Of a DNA stretch of 64,000 bases, positions 53,822-63,461 are shown piece after piece. This stretch comes from Lichenicoccus roseus (GTDB lineage: Bacteria; Pseudomonadota; Alphaproteobacteria; Acetobacterales; Acetobacteraceae): the NCBI RefSeq assembly GCF_005844085.1, contig NZ_VCDI01000003.1:636474-700473 (forward strand), written 5' to 3'. Numbering within the stretch: the stretch's first letter is position 1; each line of letters begins with the position of its first letter. A program made the position numbers and the translations under genes. Below the pieces are notes generated by a model, which did no database searches, was not told the origin of the DNA, and worked only from the letters and a program-made list of their open reading frames with translations.

Positions 53822-55081
53822 CTAGACCGCGCGCTCGACCGGCCTCAGCCGCGAGGTCGGCTCGTCGACCAGTCTGCCCTGGATCAGGTCACAATTCTCG
53901 TCCCTGAGGAATGCCAACTGCTGCTCGGTCTCGACACCGACCGCGCAGACGCTCTTGCCAAGCTCGTGCGCGATGCTGATCACCGAATAGACGATGGACT
54001 CGGCCCGCGGACTGCGGCCGATCTCGCCGACGACCGCCTTGTCCAGCTTCAGCATGTCGAACGGGTAGGTCTCGACATACCGCATCGCGGACATGCCGGT
54101 ACCGAAATTATCCAGTGCGAGCCGCACTCCGGCTGCCTTCAGCTCCTGCATCTCCTGCAGCGCCCGCGCCGGATCGCGCGCGATGGCGCCCTCGGCCATT
54201 TCTATGGTGAGGCAATCCGGTGGCAGGCCGGTACGATCCAGCGTCTGCGCGACGATCTCCGCCAATGCCGCCCGTTCCAGGCCGAGCCAGTTGCCGGAGA
54301 CGTTCACCGAGATGCCGCCGCCGTCACCGAGCGCTGCCGCCTCGGCGCAGGCGGCGTGCAGCACGAAGCGGTCGAGCCGGGTCATCAGGCCAGACGTCGT
54401 CGCCAGCGGAATGAACTGGTCCGGCTTCATCATCGTGCCGTCGGCGCGCGCCCATCGAACCAGGGCCTCGTGACCGACCACCCGCCTGTCCTTGAGATCG
54501 CTGACCGCCTGCCACTGCAGCAGCAGGTCGTCCATCACGAGCGCCTGCTGCAGTTCCGTCAGCAGGCTCGAATATTCCGCGGTGTCGCTGTCCTTCTGGC
54601 TGATGATGAGCTCGATCTCCTCGGCGATCTTCCGCAGCACCTGGAGGTCGGCGTCGCTGATGGTCCCCGGCACGTGGTCGAATACGCAGAGCGCGCCGAC
54701 CGGGTAGCCTTCGTCGGTCCGCACCGGCACCCCGGCATAGAAACGGATCGGCAGCCGCCGGGCGGTGACCATCGGGTTGTCGGCGAAACGCGGGTCGAGT
54801 AGCGCATCCTCGACGACCATCGGGCGATCCGGTTGCAGGATGGCATGGCCACAGAACGACTCGTCCCGCGTCGTGCTCGTCAGCTTGAGATTGACGCCGG
54901 CACGCAGCAGCTGCCTCTCGCTCGAGAGCAGCGAAAGCGCCGCCGCAGGCCGTCCCAGCATCCGGGACGCGAGCTCGGTCAGCGCCTTGATGCGATGCTC
55001 GGCGAACCCCTCCAGCAAGCCGGTGCGGTAGAGCGAGGCCAGCCGCAGGGACTCGTTGTCGGGAATGAGGGGCGCACGCAT
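53822..55081 (-). CDS. GAF-EAL protein with degenerate phosphodiesterase motif
   Basis: The 419-residue protein has an N-terminal GAF domain (about 20-165) and a C-terminal EAL domain (about 180-410). EAL motif residues kept are Glu205 (HEALVRW), Asn260, Glu294/Glu297, Asp324, Lys345 and Gln401 (CDLIQG). Two key ones are altered: DDFGTG is DNFGTG (Asn325), and the AEGVET glutamate, the general base proposed for RocR, is Val381 (AVGVET). It therefore may bind c-di-GMP or be inactive rather than hydrolyse it. No GGDEF domain is present. Confidence 0.88.
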   Translation of the reverse strand: MRAPLIPDNESLRLASLYRTGLLEGFAEHRIKALTELASRMLGRPAAALSLLSSERQLLRAGVNLKLTSTTRDESFCGHAILQPDRPMVVEDALLDPRFADNPMVTARRLPIRFYAGVPVRTDEGYPVGALCVFDHVPGTISDADLQVLRKIAEEIELIISQKDSDTAEYSSLLTELQQALVMDDLLLQWQAVSDLKDRRVVGHEALVRWARADGTMMKPDQFIPLATTSGLMTRLDRFVLHAACAEAAALGDGGGISVNVSGNWLGLERAALAEIVAQTLDRTGLPPDCLTIEMAEGAIARDPARALQEMQELKAAGVRLALDNFGTGMSAMRYVETYPFDMLKLDKAVVGEIGRSPRAESIVYSVISIAHELGKSVCAVGVETEQQLAFLRDENCDLIQGRLVDEPTSRLRPVERAV

Positions 55082-55298
55082 CGGTATTTCCCTGCCGGAT
55101 CCTGCGCAGCGACGGCCGGCGGTATCCCTGAGTTGCTCGGTCTACTGGTCGGCAGTCATTACACTTACTTACGGAACCGACAGGCGGCAGGTCAATCAAA
55201 AGCTCCGATATACTCGACGATACGTGCGCAGTTGCAAGGACCGTCCATATTTTTAGTCTGATGTAGTAATTTGCGGTCTCGATCTGCAGTGTCCGCGC

Positions 55299-56756
55299 TC
55301 AAGTGACCAGGTTGTTGCCGACCAGGAAGCTGCCGGTGCCCCCATTGACCAGCCCGGCGGCGCTGTTTCCACCCAGCAGGTTCGCGGTGACGATGTACTC
55401 GTTCGAGCTCGGGCTGCCTGCCCCGATCGCGATACCGTAGCCCTGCGAGGCCACCGGGAAGTCGGACGACACGCCACAACGGCAGCCCTGGATGACGAAG
55501 TTCGCACAGGGCGCGATGATCGAGATGCCGTTATAGGCGCCGTGGTTGGTGTAGGAGTTGGCGACTGCCGAGCAGTTGTTCATCTGGAAATTTGTGCAGT
55601 TGGCGCCGAAGAAGAAGCCGCCCTGCTGGTTTGCGATGGAAATGCAGTTCGACAGCATCATCTCGTCGACACCTACGAACGTGAAGCCGTTGCCGAGGTT
55701 GGAGCCCGCCCAGCAGTTGGTCAGCAGAAAGCGCCTGACAGGTCCCCCGCCGGCCTCGATCGTCCAGCCATCGCCGCCGGGGGCAGTCCGGCCGCGGGCT
55801 GCGTTGTCGCCGTAGCAGTTGGTGAAGGTGCAATCGGTGATGAAATTGCCCGACGAGGCGATGAACGAGAACGGGGTATACATCCCCTGCATCTGGATCG
55901 TATCGAAGGTTATCGACTGGCCCGACGTGCAGTTGATGCCGATGCCGTTGGCGTTCGCGCCCGAGCAGTTCATGATCAGGCGAGAGACGAACAGCAGGCC
56001 GCCCGAACCGATCTGGATGGTCAGCCCGTTGTTCAGGAAATTGTCGAAGGTGCAGCGATCGACATACAGGCTCTGCGACAAGGTGCCGCCGCCAAGCGTG
56101 AGGACGTTCCAGCCTCCGTTCGTGATGACATCATGGAAGTTGAGGCCGCCGCAGTTGGTCGGGAAGTTGAATATCGTGCCGGCGATGCTGGTGCCGCTAT
56201 ATTCCACCGACAGGCCGCAGATCTCGATGGGTGTCAGGCTGCCGCTGGTCAGGTCGAACAGGTCGGTGGTGAGGCTGGTCGGCAGCAGGTTCGTGGTCAG
56301 GCAGTTGTCGCCGTAGATCTTCAGGCCCGACACCGGCACGGCGGTGATCGTCGAACTGATCACGTAGCTGCCGGGTGGAAAATAGACGCTGCCCGCACTG
56401 GCCACCGCATAGGCGAAGGCCGCCTTGATCGCCGGGGTGTCGTCGGTCCAGCCGTTGCCGGTGGCTCCGAAGTCCTTGACGTCGACGCGTTCGGCGAACC
56501 GCGCGGCCAGCGTCCGCGCCGTCGTGCTGCCGGTGGCGATAGCCAACGCCGCGCTGGCCAGGCCGATTACGATGGTGGCGGCCGGATGGACGTGGTCCTG
56601 CGGGGAATACTGCGACGATATGCCGATCACCGCGGTGGCGGCATCGGCCAGCGGCGCGACGGTTGCGATCTGCGGGCCGGCCGAGGCGAAAGCCGCCTGC
56701 CAGTCCGCAACCGAGGGCACGTAGTCGAAGTTCCATTGCAGAGCAGGAACGGTCAT
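55299..56756 (-). CDS. right-handed beta-helix (pectate lyase-like) protein
   Basis: The 485-residue protein has the pectate-lyase-superfamily start DVKDFGATGNGWTDDTPAIKAAFAYA..GSVYFPPGSYVI (about 93-133), then parallel beta-helix rungs rich in Asn, Cys and Gly. This fold occurs in phage tailspikes and in surface or polysaccharide-degrading proteins. No signal peptide is seen, and residues 1-90 look like a head or assembly domain. Its ATGA start overlaps the upstream gene's stop. No other phage genes are adjacent. Confidence 0.72.
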   Translation of the reverse strand: MTVPALQWNFDYVPSVADWQAAFASAGPQIATVAPLADAATAVIGISSQYSPQDHVHPAATIVIGLASAALAIATGSTTARTLAARFAERVDVKDFGATGNGWTDDTPAIKAAFAYAVASAGSVYFPPGSYVISSTITAVPVSGLKIYGDNCLTTNLLPTSLTTDLFDLTSGSLTPIEICGLSVEYSGTSIAGTIFNFPTNCGGLNFHDVITNGGWNVLTLGGGTLSQSLYVDRCTFDNFLNNGLTIQIGSGGLLFVSRLIMNCSGANANGIGINCTSGQSITFDTIQMQGMYTPFSFIASSGNFITDCTFTNCYGDNAARGRTAPGGDGWTIEAGGGPVRRFLLTNCWAGSNLGNGFTFVGVDEMMLSNCISIANQQGGFFFGANCTNFQMNNCSAVANSYTNHGAYNGISIIAPCANFVIQGCRCGVSSDFPVASQGYGIAIGAGSPSSNEYIVTANLLGGNSAAGLVNGGTGSFLVGNNLVT

Positions 56757-57814
56757 CCGAATGTCCAGGAGGTTGTGGTGGTGGCGATGAAGGTGGTCCC
56801 TGCCCCAGGCGCGATGGTTGTGCCGGCAGATGGCGCATTGGCTTCGATCACGGCGCCACCCTGCGGGTAGACGAGCAGCGCGTTGGTGCCGCGGTTGCGG
56901 ACGATATGGATCTGACCCGGATTGGCAGGCACCGGCAGGATCACGCCGGCCCCGAAGGCGCAGCTGGTGATGATGTTGGTGGCGGCGGCGAGCGCGGTTG
57001 CGGCGGCGGGTGTGTTTCCCGCTGCCGACACCGCCGGGGCGATCGAAGGTGCGTAGGTCGCCAGCTTCGTGGTCCCGGTGACGGTCAGCGTGCCCGTGGT
57101 GGTTGCGTTGCCGGCGCTGTCCACCTTCCAGACGATCGGGCCTGCGTAGCCGGGGGACCGCAATGCGAACGAGCTGGCGGGGCCGATGAAGGCCGTCAAT
57201 TCGTAGGACGACACGCCGAACCCGTAGCCGCCCGATCCGGCGCCGTAGAGCATCAGCGAAGCCGCGACCTGCTGCAGGTTGATCGGACCCGAGAACGCGG
57301 CACCGGTCGCCGCAAGGTTGCCATAGGCGGTGACGTTGCCCGCCGGCGAAATGTCCATGAGGACCGCCGGGACACCTGTTGTGGCCACGCCGCCCGCGGA
57401 CGCGGTCGATGGAAAGCTGATCGAGGTGCCCGCTGCAACGATGGACGTCGTCGGAGATGACAACGTGACGGTTGTGCCGGTCACCGCCGCGACGGTGCAG
57501 CCGCTGGCGATGCCGCTACCGCTCACCGTCATACCCACGAGCACCGCGCCGCCGCCGGACTGGCTCACGGATGCGAAGGTCAGCGTCGTGCCGACTGTAG
57601 TCTGCGACGTCGCGACGTTCAGCGAGGCGATGGTGCGCTGCAGGAACCTGTGCGACAGCACCGGTGCGGTAGACAGGTTCCAGAAATCCAGCTCCGCCAG
57701 CCCGTTGCTGGAGTTCCACGCAAGGAGGCCTCCGGCCGCTTCGGCCGGCACCGTGTAGGTCTGGTTGGTTTGCAGGATACGCCCCTTTGCAGTCCGTCTG
57801 GGGGCGCCTGTCAC
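56753..57814 (-). CDS. phage tail fibre-like protein of unknown function, 353 aa
   Basis: The protein is rich in Ala, Thr, Gly and Ser, with repeated short beta strands (GNVTAYGNLAATGAAFSGPINLQQVAASL, NATTTGTLTVTGTTKLATYAPSIAP) that resemble phage tail fibres or bacterial adhesins. The C-terminus ends FIATTTTSWTFG, a common ending for such fibres. Its stop overlaps the beta-helix gene (ATGA on the minus strand), so they form one unit. Translation start MTGAPRRTAKGRILQ is the first ATG in frame but could be internal to a longer original gene. Confidence 0.55.
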   Translation of the reverse strand: MTGAPRRTAKGRILQTNQTYTVPAEAAGGLLAWNSSNGLAELDFWNLSTAPVLSHRFLQRTIASLNVATSQTTVGTTLTFASVSQSGGGAVLVGMTVSGSGIASGCTVAAVTGTTVTLSSPTTSIVAAGTSISFPSTASAGGVATTGVPAVLMDISPAGNVTAYGNLAATGAAFSGPINLQQVAASLMLYGAGSGGYGFGVSSYELTAFIGPASSFALRSPGYAGPIVWKVDSAGNATTTGTLTVTGTTKLATYAPSIAPAVSAAGNTPAAATALAAATNIITSCAFGAGVILPVPANPGQIHIVRNRGTNALLVYPQGGAVIEANAPSAGTTIAPGAGTTFIATTTTSWTFG

Positions 57815-58162
57815 GCGCCAAGGGGATTGTGTACGACGTCCCCAGGCGACGACCGCGGCTTTCGCGCAACCTGAATGCCTATGGGACAGCCTGGCGACCG
57901 GTAGTCGCCGGGCGCTACTTCAGCATCCATTCGGAAGATGGTCGTTCAGGTCTGGCCAGCGGAAGTCCACGGGATCGAGGTTCAATTCCATGCTGAGCAC
58001 AGTCCGATTGAACGCAATGACCAGCCGTCGTGGCCATTCCTGAGCTCTTCAGAAAGAAGCTGGCGAAAGGGCACACCAGAACGTTATAGGACCGGAACGT
58101 CAGCCGCTTGTCCTGCTTCGAAGTCAGCCGACTTCGTCAAGCCTGGGTGATGAAGCCATCGG
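57815..58162. other. gene-free stretch between tail-like genes and chemoreceptor
   Basis: No convincing coding sequence is seen on either strand. It must hold the promoters of the divergent tail-like pair and chemoreceptor. A T-arm-like GGTTCAATTCC occurs at 57979-57989, but the flanking stems do not fit a tRNA. Confidence 0.5.
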
Positions 58163-60178
58163 ATGTTTGTAATGAGTTTTGTCCGGAATCTCTCCATCGG
58201 CGCAAAGATTGCGGCAAGCTTCGCGGTCATACTGATTGTGGTCGCTGCGTTGTGCGCAGCCGCTTTGCAGAGGTTGAGCACCTTGAACGCGACCGTGGTG
58301 AACTTGACCACAAGCAGTGGACCAAGCCTCAACGCGTTGGGGGCCATGAGCGTGGCGGTCGCGACCGAGAGGCGTATCGTCGGCCGGTCGATGTTGGAGA
58401 TTGGCGACAAGGCAGCACTCCAGCGTGATGATGCAGCCTTCGCGGCGGCGGTAGAGGAGTTCAAGGCCAACGACGCGAAATATGCACCGCTTGTGGACCC
58501 CGGAAAGGAAGCAGACCTTCATACGCAGGTTCTGGCGGATCTGCAGGCCTACGCCCTTAAAGTTGCCGAGCTACACTCTCTACTTGCAGATCGGAATGCA
58601 GAAGCGGCAAAGCGGCTGTTTTTTGACCAGATGTCGACGATAGGAAACGGCATAGAGCTGAATCTCAAGGCCGACATGACCTACAATATCGCGACGTTCG
58701 CCGATGATGGTGCGGCCGGTGCGGCTGCCTATGCCACCGGACGTGACTTTGTCGCAGGCTTTGGCATCCTGGCAGCCTTAACCTCCATCCTGGCCGGCTT
58801 CTTCCTTGTCCGGTCGATTGCAACGCCGATCAAGTCGATGACAAGCGCGATGCGCAAGCTCGCGGTCCGCGACATGTCAGCTGAAATTCCGGCGCGCGGC
58901 CAGACCAATGAGGTCGGCCAGATGGCGGCAGCGGTCCAGGTCTTCAAGGAAAACATGGTCGAGACCGATCGCCTCACGGCAGAACAGGTTGTCTCGAGAG
59001 CAGCGCTCGCTCGCCGGCAGGATGCCATGGAGCAGGAGACCGAGCGGTTCGGCAGCGCGGTGAATGCCGTCATGCAGCGGCTGAGCTTCTCGTCCGACGA
59101 GATGAGCCAGGCGGCCGATGCGATGACAGGTGCCGCGTCCGACGTGCGTCAGGAGGCATCCAATACGTCGGACGGCGCAGAAAAGTCGTCGCACGACCTG
59201 AACACGACGGCGGCGGCGGTGGAGGAGCTCACCGCAAGCTTCGGCGAGATTGCCCGTCAGGTGTCGTCTGCGGCCGGAACATCACAGCAGGCGGTGTCGC
59301 GCGCCGAAGCCAGCCAGGTCACGATCGGCGATCTCTCCGCTGCCACTGGCCGCATCGGCCAGGCCGTGGGCCTGATCAACTCCATCGCCGGGCAGACCAA
59401 CCTGCTCGCGCTGAACGCCACCATCGAGGCAGCTCGAGCCGGCGATGCCGGCAAGGGCTTCGCGGTCGTGGCCAGCGAGGTCAAGGCGCTTGCGGCTCAG
59501 ACGGCACACGCGACCGCCGAGATCGGCAAGCAGGTGGACACCGTTCGCACCGCAACAGATGCCACGGTCGTCGCAGTCAACGAGATCTGCGAGATGATCC
59601 GAGGCATGGCGTCCAACACGACCTCGATGGCTGCGTCCATCGAGGAGCAGAGCGTTACCACTCAGGAAATCGCGAGCTCCGTGCAGGCCGTATCGACCGC
59701 TACGGCGCAATCGGCCCGCGCGATGGCGAACGTCGTCTCAGTGGCCGACCAGGCCGGGTCGGCCAGTCAGGTCGTGCTGACTGGTGCCACCGGCATCGGC
59801 ACGGAAACCGGCACCCTGCGTCAGGAGGTCAACCGCTTCCTGAACGCCATCAAGGCAGACTCGAGCGAGCGGCGCCAGTTCGAGCGGTTCCAGCTCCGGG
59901 CTGTCACGGCGACTGTGATGTTGTCGGGTCACCCGTCGATCACTGTCCCCGTCGACAACCTCTCCGAGGGGGGCGCCGCGTTCCAGAGCAATCTGCAGAT
60001 AAAGCCCGGTACCGAGTTGACGATCGAGTTAGGGAGGCAGGCAGGGCCGATCCCGGCGAAAATCGTGCGCGGCGGTGCTGCGGGAATGTACAGCATCGAG
60101 TTCGTCAAGAACGAGACCACGGCAGCACGGATCAAGCAGGTGATCTCAGAGAATATCGCTGTCAAGCAGGCGGCCTGA
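58163..60178 (+). CDS. methyl-accepting chemotaxis protein with C-terminal PilZ domain
   Basis: The 671-residue receptor has TM1 (about 17-37), a four-helix-bundle sensor (40-190), TM2 (196-218), HAMP (219-272) and a signalling domain whose hairpin tip is [37 protein letters not shown] (405-441). After it, residues 568-660 form a PilZ domain with both c-di-GMP motifs: RQFER (571-575) and NLSEGG (599-604). MCP-PilZ fusions let c-di-GMP act directly on chemotaxis signalling. The start may be Met1 or Met4 (58172). No che genes are nearby. Confidence 0.92.
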   Translation: MFVMSFVRNLSIGAKIAASFAVILIVVAALCAAALQRLSTLNATVVNLTTSSGPSLNALGAMSVAVATERRIVGRSMLEIGDKAALQRDDAAFAAAVEEFKANDAKYAPLVDPGKEADLHTQVLADLQAYALKVAELHSLLADRNAEAAKRLFFDQMSTIGNGIELNLKADMTYNIATFADDGAAGAAAYATGRDFVAGFGILAALTSILAGFFLVRSIATPIKSMTSAMRKLAVRDMSAEIPARGQTNEVGQMAAAVQVFKENMVETDRLTAEQVVSRAALARRQDAMEQETERFGSAVNAVMQRLSFSSDEMSQAADAMTGAASDVRQEASNTSDGAEKSSHDLNTTAAAVEELTASFGEIARQVSSAAGTSQQAVSRAEASQVTIGDLSAATGRIGQAVGLINSIAGQTNLLALNATIEAARAGDAGKGFAVVASEVKALAAQTAHATAEIGKQVDTVRTATDATVVAVNEICEMIRGMASNTTSMAASIEEQSVTTQEIASSVQAVSTATAQSARAMANVVSVADQAGSASQVVLTGATGIGTETGTLRQEVNRFLNAIKADSSERRQFERFQLRAVTATVMLSGHPSITVPVDNLSEGGAAFQSNLQIKPGTELTIELGRQAGPIPAKIVRGGAAGMYSIEFVKNETTAARIKQVISENIAVKQAA

Positions 60179-60609
60179 AGACAAGCGTCATCGTTGGCCA
60201 GGACGTCGATCGAGATAAGGCTCTTCTACGGTATCCGCACAATCCCGGACAAAGCTCGGACCGGTCAGGCATCGACTGACCACCAGCCGGTCCCTGCGGC
60301 CATGACTATCACCCCGATACCGCCCACAGCACGGGTCGCATAGCCGGAGCGGCCGTCTCCTCGCCTGCAGGGCGAGTACTTGGACATGCCGCTCAGGCGC
60401 GAGCCTGGGTTGCCGGCCACCGTGGCGGCCTCGAACGCGCGCGGAGCACAGGCATGCCTGGATCCGTTCGCGGACCGTGGTGCGCTCGATGCCGTTTTTC
60501 ACCGTATCAGATGACCGCGCCCTTCTTACACGAGCATGATCAATGTGCTAACCTTATCCTGGCCAACCAGTTGACACGGCCTGCCGGCATATCCGAAGCG
60601 AGCCAACCC
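60179..60609. other. gene-free stretch between chemoreceptor and BLUF gene
   Basis: I see no supported gene. A 104-codon minus-strand frame (60188-60502) is Arg/Cys-rich and unlike a protein. A GAGCATGATC sequence at 60534-60543 matches the right-end core of the dispersed repeats, but the rest of the repeat is not recognisable. The promoter of the BLUF gene should be here. Confidence 0.5.
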
Positions 60610-61086
60610 ATGTTCGACGAACCCGGTTTTCCAAGCGACCCCGACCATGACGCCGCCGCGCCCAGGCTTTACACTTTCGTCTATTGCAGTCGGGCCGCCG
60701 ACGGCGTGGACGATGCCGAGGTAGACCGCCTCATCCAGTCGGCGCAACGCCACAATCGCACCTGCGGCATCACCGGGGTGCTCGTCTTCGGCAGCGGCGT
60801 CTTCTTCCAATGGATCGAGGGGCCATCAGCCGACGTGCTGAGGCTGATGGCGAGCCTGCATGACGATCCGCGCCATTACGATATCGTCTCGCTGGACCAG
60901 CGCGAGGAAACGCGCGAGCGTCTCTACCCGAATTGGCAGATGGAGCGGGTCGGCGCCGACGACATCCGCGAAGTGCTCCAGGACGCGCTCGAAAGCGCCC
61001 AGGACGAGAACAATATCGCAGCGCTGCGACGTATTCTGGATCACCTGGCTTCCAGGTCGCTGGGTTCGCTCGGGCGAGCCAACTAG
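60610..61086 (+). CDS. BLUF-domain blue-light photoreceptor
   Basis: BLUF domains bind FAD and sense blue light. The 158-residue protein has all core residues: Tyr25 (FVYCSRA), Asn49 (QRHNRTCGITG), Gln67 (GVFFQWIEG), and Trp109/Met111 (NWQMERV), matching AppA Tyr21, Asn45, Gln63, Trp104 and Met106 in order and spacing. After the BLUF domain (about 18-115) there is only a short helical tail, so it signals through partner proteins. The start ATG 60610 is used because homology begins 20 residues later; upstream sequence lacks a good site. Confidence 0.92.
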   Translation: MFDEPGFPSDPDHDAAAPRLYTFVYCSRAADGVDDAEVDRLIQSAQRHNRTCGITGVLVFGSGVFFQWIEGPSADVLRLMASLHDDPRHYDIVSLDQREETRERLYPNWQMERVGADDIREVLQDALESAQDENNIAALRRILDHLASRSLGSLGRAN

Positions 61087-61219
61087 GTCGACGACTGGCG
61101 GCTTCGCCGATCAGCCACTGAGCCGCTGAGCCGAGGCGGCGGAAGGGTCCATCTCCGCCGCGTCCAGGGGCGGGCCATGCAGCATGGGCGAGTTGCTGAT
61201 CGCCACGGCAGCTTCGGCG

Positions 61220-61507
61220 CTAGGCCTCGTCCCCCAGCGCCTCGATCTCCGTCACCAGCACGCCGTCGTCGGTCTGCTCGAGCAGCAGCCGGTGGCCCGG
61301 CTGCCAGCCAAACTTTTCCAGCAGCATAGCCGGGATCACAAGCGTGCCGTCCGGGCCGAGCGTGACGGGGTAATGGTCGGCTTCCTCGTAAGTAGTCCGG
61401 CCTTCTGCCTTCTCGTCGCTGTTCACCAGCCACTGAAGCATCTGCCTTTCCAGATCATGCATGCCTGGTGTCCCAGGTAGAAGCACGATCAGGCTGTTGC
61501 CTGCCAC
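61220..61507 (-). CDS. AbrB/SpoVT-type DNA-binding protein, antitoxin-like
   Basis: The 95-residue protein carries a SpoVT-AbrB domain at residues about 46-86 (YPVTLGPDGTLVIPAMLLEKFGWQPGHRLLLEQTDDGVLV), the swapped-hairpin DNA-binding fold of MazE/VapB-type antitoxins. The N-terminus (LIVLLPGTPGMHDLERQMLQWLV) is unusual. Only 134 bases separate it from the BLUF stop and no toxin-like frame follows, so it looks like an orphan or a stand-alone regulator. Confidence 0.78.
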   Translation of the reverse strand: MAGNSLIVLLPGTPGMHDLERQMLQWLVNSDEKAEGRTTYEEADHYPVTLGPDGTLVIPAMLLEKFGWQPGHRLLLEQTDDGVLVTEIEALGDEA

Positions 61508-62180
61508 ACCAGGTCTCGTGTCGCTTGTCTTCTGCCCACATGATATGCGGCACAGCTAGTGCTTCCTCATCGTCCCTACCGATGAAGTCGAAACCGAGGA
61601 TGATCCGGTTGTCAATTCCGGGCGGGTAGAGTCGGTATCCTATTGCAACTCAGCCGCCAGGCGGTGTGGAGGCCCGGGCGGATGATCGCCCTCATACGCG
61701 GAGAACCGCTCCCGCGAGATCTGCTGCACCGGGCTTCGGAAGCCCCTGGACCGACGCCGTTGCCGAAGCAGGGCGCCTGGTCACCAGGATCACTCCTGGC
61801 CCCTCCCGCGTGGATCGATACCCCTGCCCGAGCCTCGTGCCTGCTCGGTCCGGCAGATTGCTCCTACTCGGGCATGTCTGGACGTACGGTCACGTTGGCA
61901 CCTCGATCCGGATCAAGAACTCCGATCGGCAAGCCTCCGCGTTTGCTTCGTGGCCGGCTGCAAAGCGATTACGTTGACTGATGTATTGGCGGAGGGGATG
62001 GCCGCCAAACTCTCGTTCGCCTCGGACCGCATGCAGACGGAGGAACTTCCAAAGAGCCCCTTTTATCAGTTAGTTAAAGCCGCACCTATTCGCTCATGGC
62101 CGCTTCCGTTCGCGCTCGTTCAATCATATCATTAGGGGACGGACGCGGGGATGTTTCCCGCTCTCGAAGAGGGGCGGACG
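61508..62180. other. gene-free stretch upstream of the integrase
   Basis: Two overlapping plus-strand frames (61643-61981 and 61666-61977) have no recognisable features, and I do not support them as genes. No tRNA or clear attachment repeat could be found by eye. Sequence from about 62040 is locally lower in GC and probably contains the integrase promoter. Confidence 0.5.
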
Positions 62181-63461
62181 ATGCCACGTAGGGCGGCGGG
62201 ACTCACGGCAGCGAAGGTTCGCACGGCTAAACCGGGCCGCTACGGCGATGGCGGTGGCCTCTATCTGCTGGTCCGCTCTGCTGAAGCTCGCTTTTGGCTG
62301 TTCCGCTACACGATGCCCGGTAAGAAGCTACGCGAGGCAGGGCTTGGTCGCGCCAGCGGCCCTGGCGCGATAGCACTGGCGGGGGCGCGCCAGAAAGCCG
62401 ACGAGTTGCGGCGGTTGGTGGATACCGGGATCGATCCCCTGGAGCACCGCAAGGCGACTGAGGCAGCAGCAGTAACGGCAGCGCAGGCTGCTGCTGCCCG
62501 CGTGAAGACGTTTGATGAGGTGGCGAGACTCTACCTTGAGGCACACGAGAGCGGATGGCGGAACGCCAAGCACCGCGCCCAACTCGCTATGACACTGCGT
62601 GAATATGCTGGCCCGCATATTGGGAGACTGCCGGTAGCGGAGATCGAGACCGCGCACGTGATGGCGGTGTTACGACCGATCTGGCACACCATACCCGAGA
62701 CAGCGACACGTTTACGCGGCCGCGTTGAAGCTGTGCTCGACTATGCCGCTGTCCACGGATGGCGCGCAGGCGCTAACCCGGCTCGGTGGCGGGGTCACCT
62801 GGACAAGCTTCTCCCCAGCCGCACGAAAGTTCGAGCAGTAAAGCACCACACCGCTCTGCCCTGGCACGACTTGGCCTCCTTCATACAGAAGCTTCGCGGG
62901 CGCGATGGAATGGCAGCCCGTGCACTGGAGTTCGCCATCCTCACCGCCGCCCGCTCAGGAGAAGCGCTTGGCGCGCGCTGGTCAGAGATCGATATGGGAG
63001 CGGCTGTGTGGACAGTCCCGAAGGAGCGCATGAAGGCGGGGAAGGAGCATCGGGTGCCGCTTGCGCCGGCGGTGCTTGCTCTGCTGCGTGGACTGCTTCC
63101 GCTGCGCGGAGAAGAGGATCCATCTTCGCTAGTGTTCCCAGGCCAGGGCGGAGGCAACTCGCTCAGCGTCATGGCGATGGCGATGACTCTTCGCAGGATG
63201 GATTATGGCAAGTTCACTGTGCACGGCTTCCGCTCTACCTTCCGCGACTGGGCAGGAGAGACAACAGGGCATCCACGAGAAGTGGTAGAAGCGGCGCTTG
63301 CCCATCAGATTGGAGGCAAAGTTGAACAGGCCTACGCGCGAGGAGACCTCTTCACGAAGCGGCGGCGGCTGATGGAGGACTGGGAAGCCTACTCTACTAA
63401 AGCGCCGGCTATCGTGGTGAGCCTTCCGGAGCGCCGGGACGCAGATGTCGCAGTCAGTTGA
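62181..63461 (+). CDS. P4-type tyrosine recombinase/integrase (DUF4102)
   Basis: The 426-residue protein has the N-terminal DUF4102 domain (GLTAAKVRTAKPGRYGDGGGLYLLVRS..ARFWLFRY), a SAM-like core-binding domain (about 115-200) and the catalytic domain with Arg in LTAARSGEALGARWSEID, HGFRSTFRDWAGE (His-x-x-Arg) and the Tyr nucleophile in EQAYARGDLF. The start MPRRAAGL is preferred over a longer frame because GAGGGGCGGACG lies right before it. Such integrases move genomic islands into tRNA or similar sites. Its presence suggests an island boundary near the right edge. Confidence 0.92.
   Translation: MPRRAAGLTAAKVRTAKPGRYGDGGGLYLLVRSAEARFWLFRYTMPGKKLREAGLGRASGPGAIALAGARQKADELRRLVDTGIDPLEHRKATEAAAVTAAQAAAARVKTFDEVARLYLEAHESGWRNAKHRAQLAMTLREYAGPHIGRLPVAEIETAHVMAVLRPIWHTIPETATRLRGRVEAVLDYAAVHGWRAGANPARWRGHLDKLLPSRTKVRAVKHHTALPWHDLASFIQKLRGRDGMAARALEFAILTAARSGEALGARWSEIDMGAAVWTVPKERMKAGKEHRVPLAPAVLALLRGLLPLRGEEDPSSLVFPGQGGGNSLSVMAMAMTLRRMDYGKFTVHGFRSTFRDWAGETTGHPREVVEAALAHQIGGKVEQAYARGDLFTKRRRLMEDWEAYSTKAPAIVVSLPERRDADVAVS

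Noticed and set aside
55299..57814. Intact prophage around the tail-like genes
   Set aside because: No structural, replication or lysis genes flank the pair; neighbours are ordinary chromosomal signalling genes.
57976..57992. tRNA-like T arm (GGTTCAATTCC)
   Set aside because: The stem has mismatches and no acceptor or anticodon arm fits at the right distance.
60188..60502. 104-codon minus-strand frame between chemoreceptor and BLUF gene
   Set aside because: Its composition is Arg/Cys-rich with no start site or recognisable fold.
61083..61433. Minus-strand frame overlapping the AbrB gene as a possible toxin
   Set aside because: It overlaps the antitoxin-like gene in another frame, is Arg/Pro-rich and has no PIN or MazF-like sequence.
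61643..61981. Open frames upstream of the integrase
   Set aside because: They have no ribosome binding site, no recognisable motif and no support as genes.
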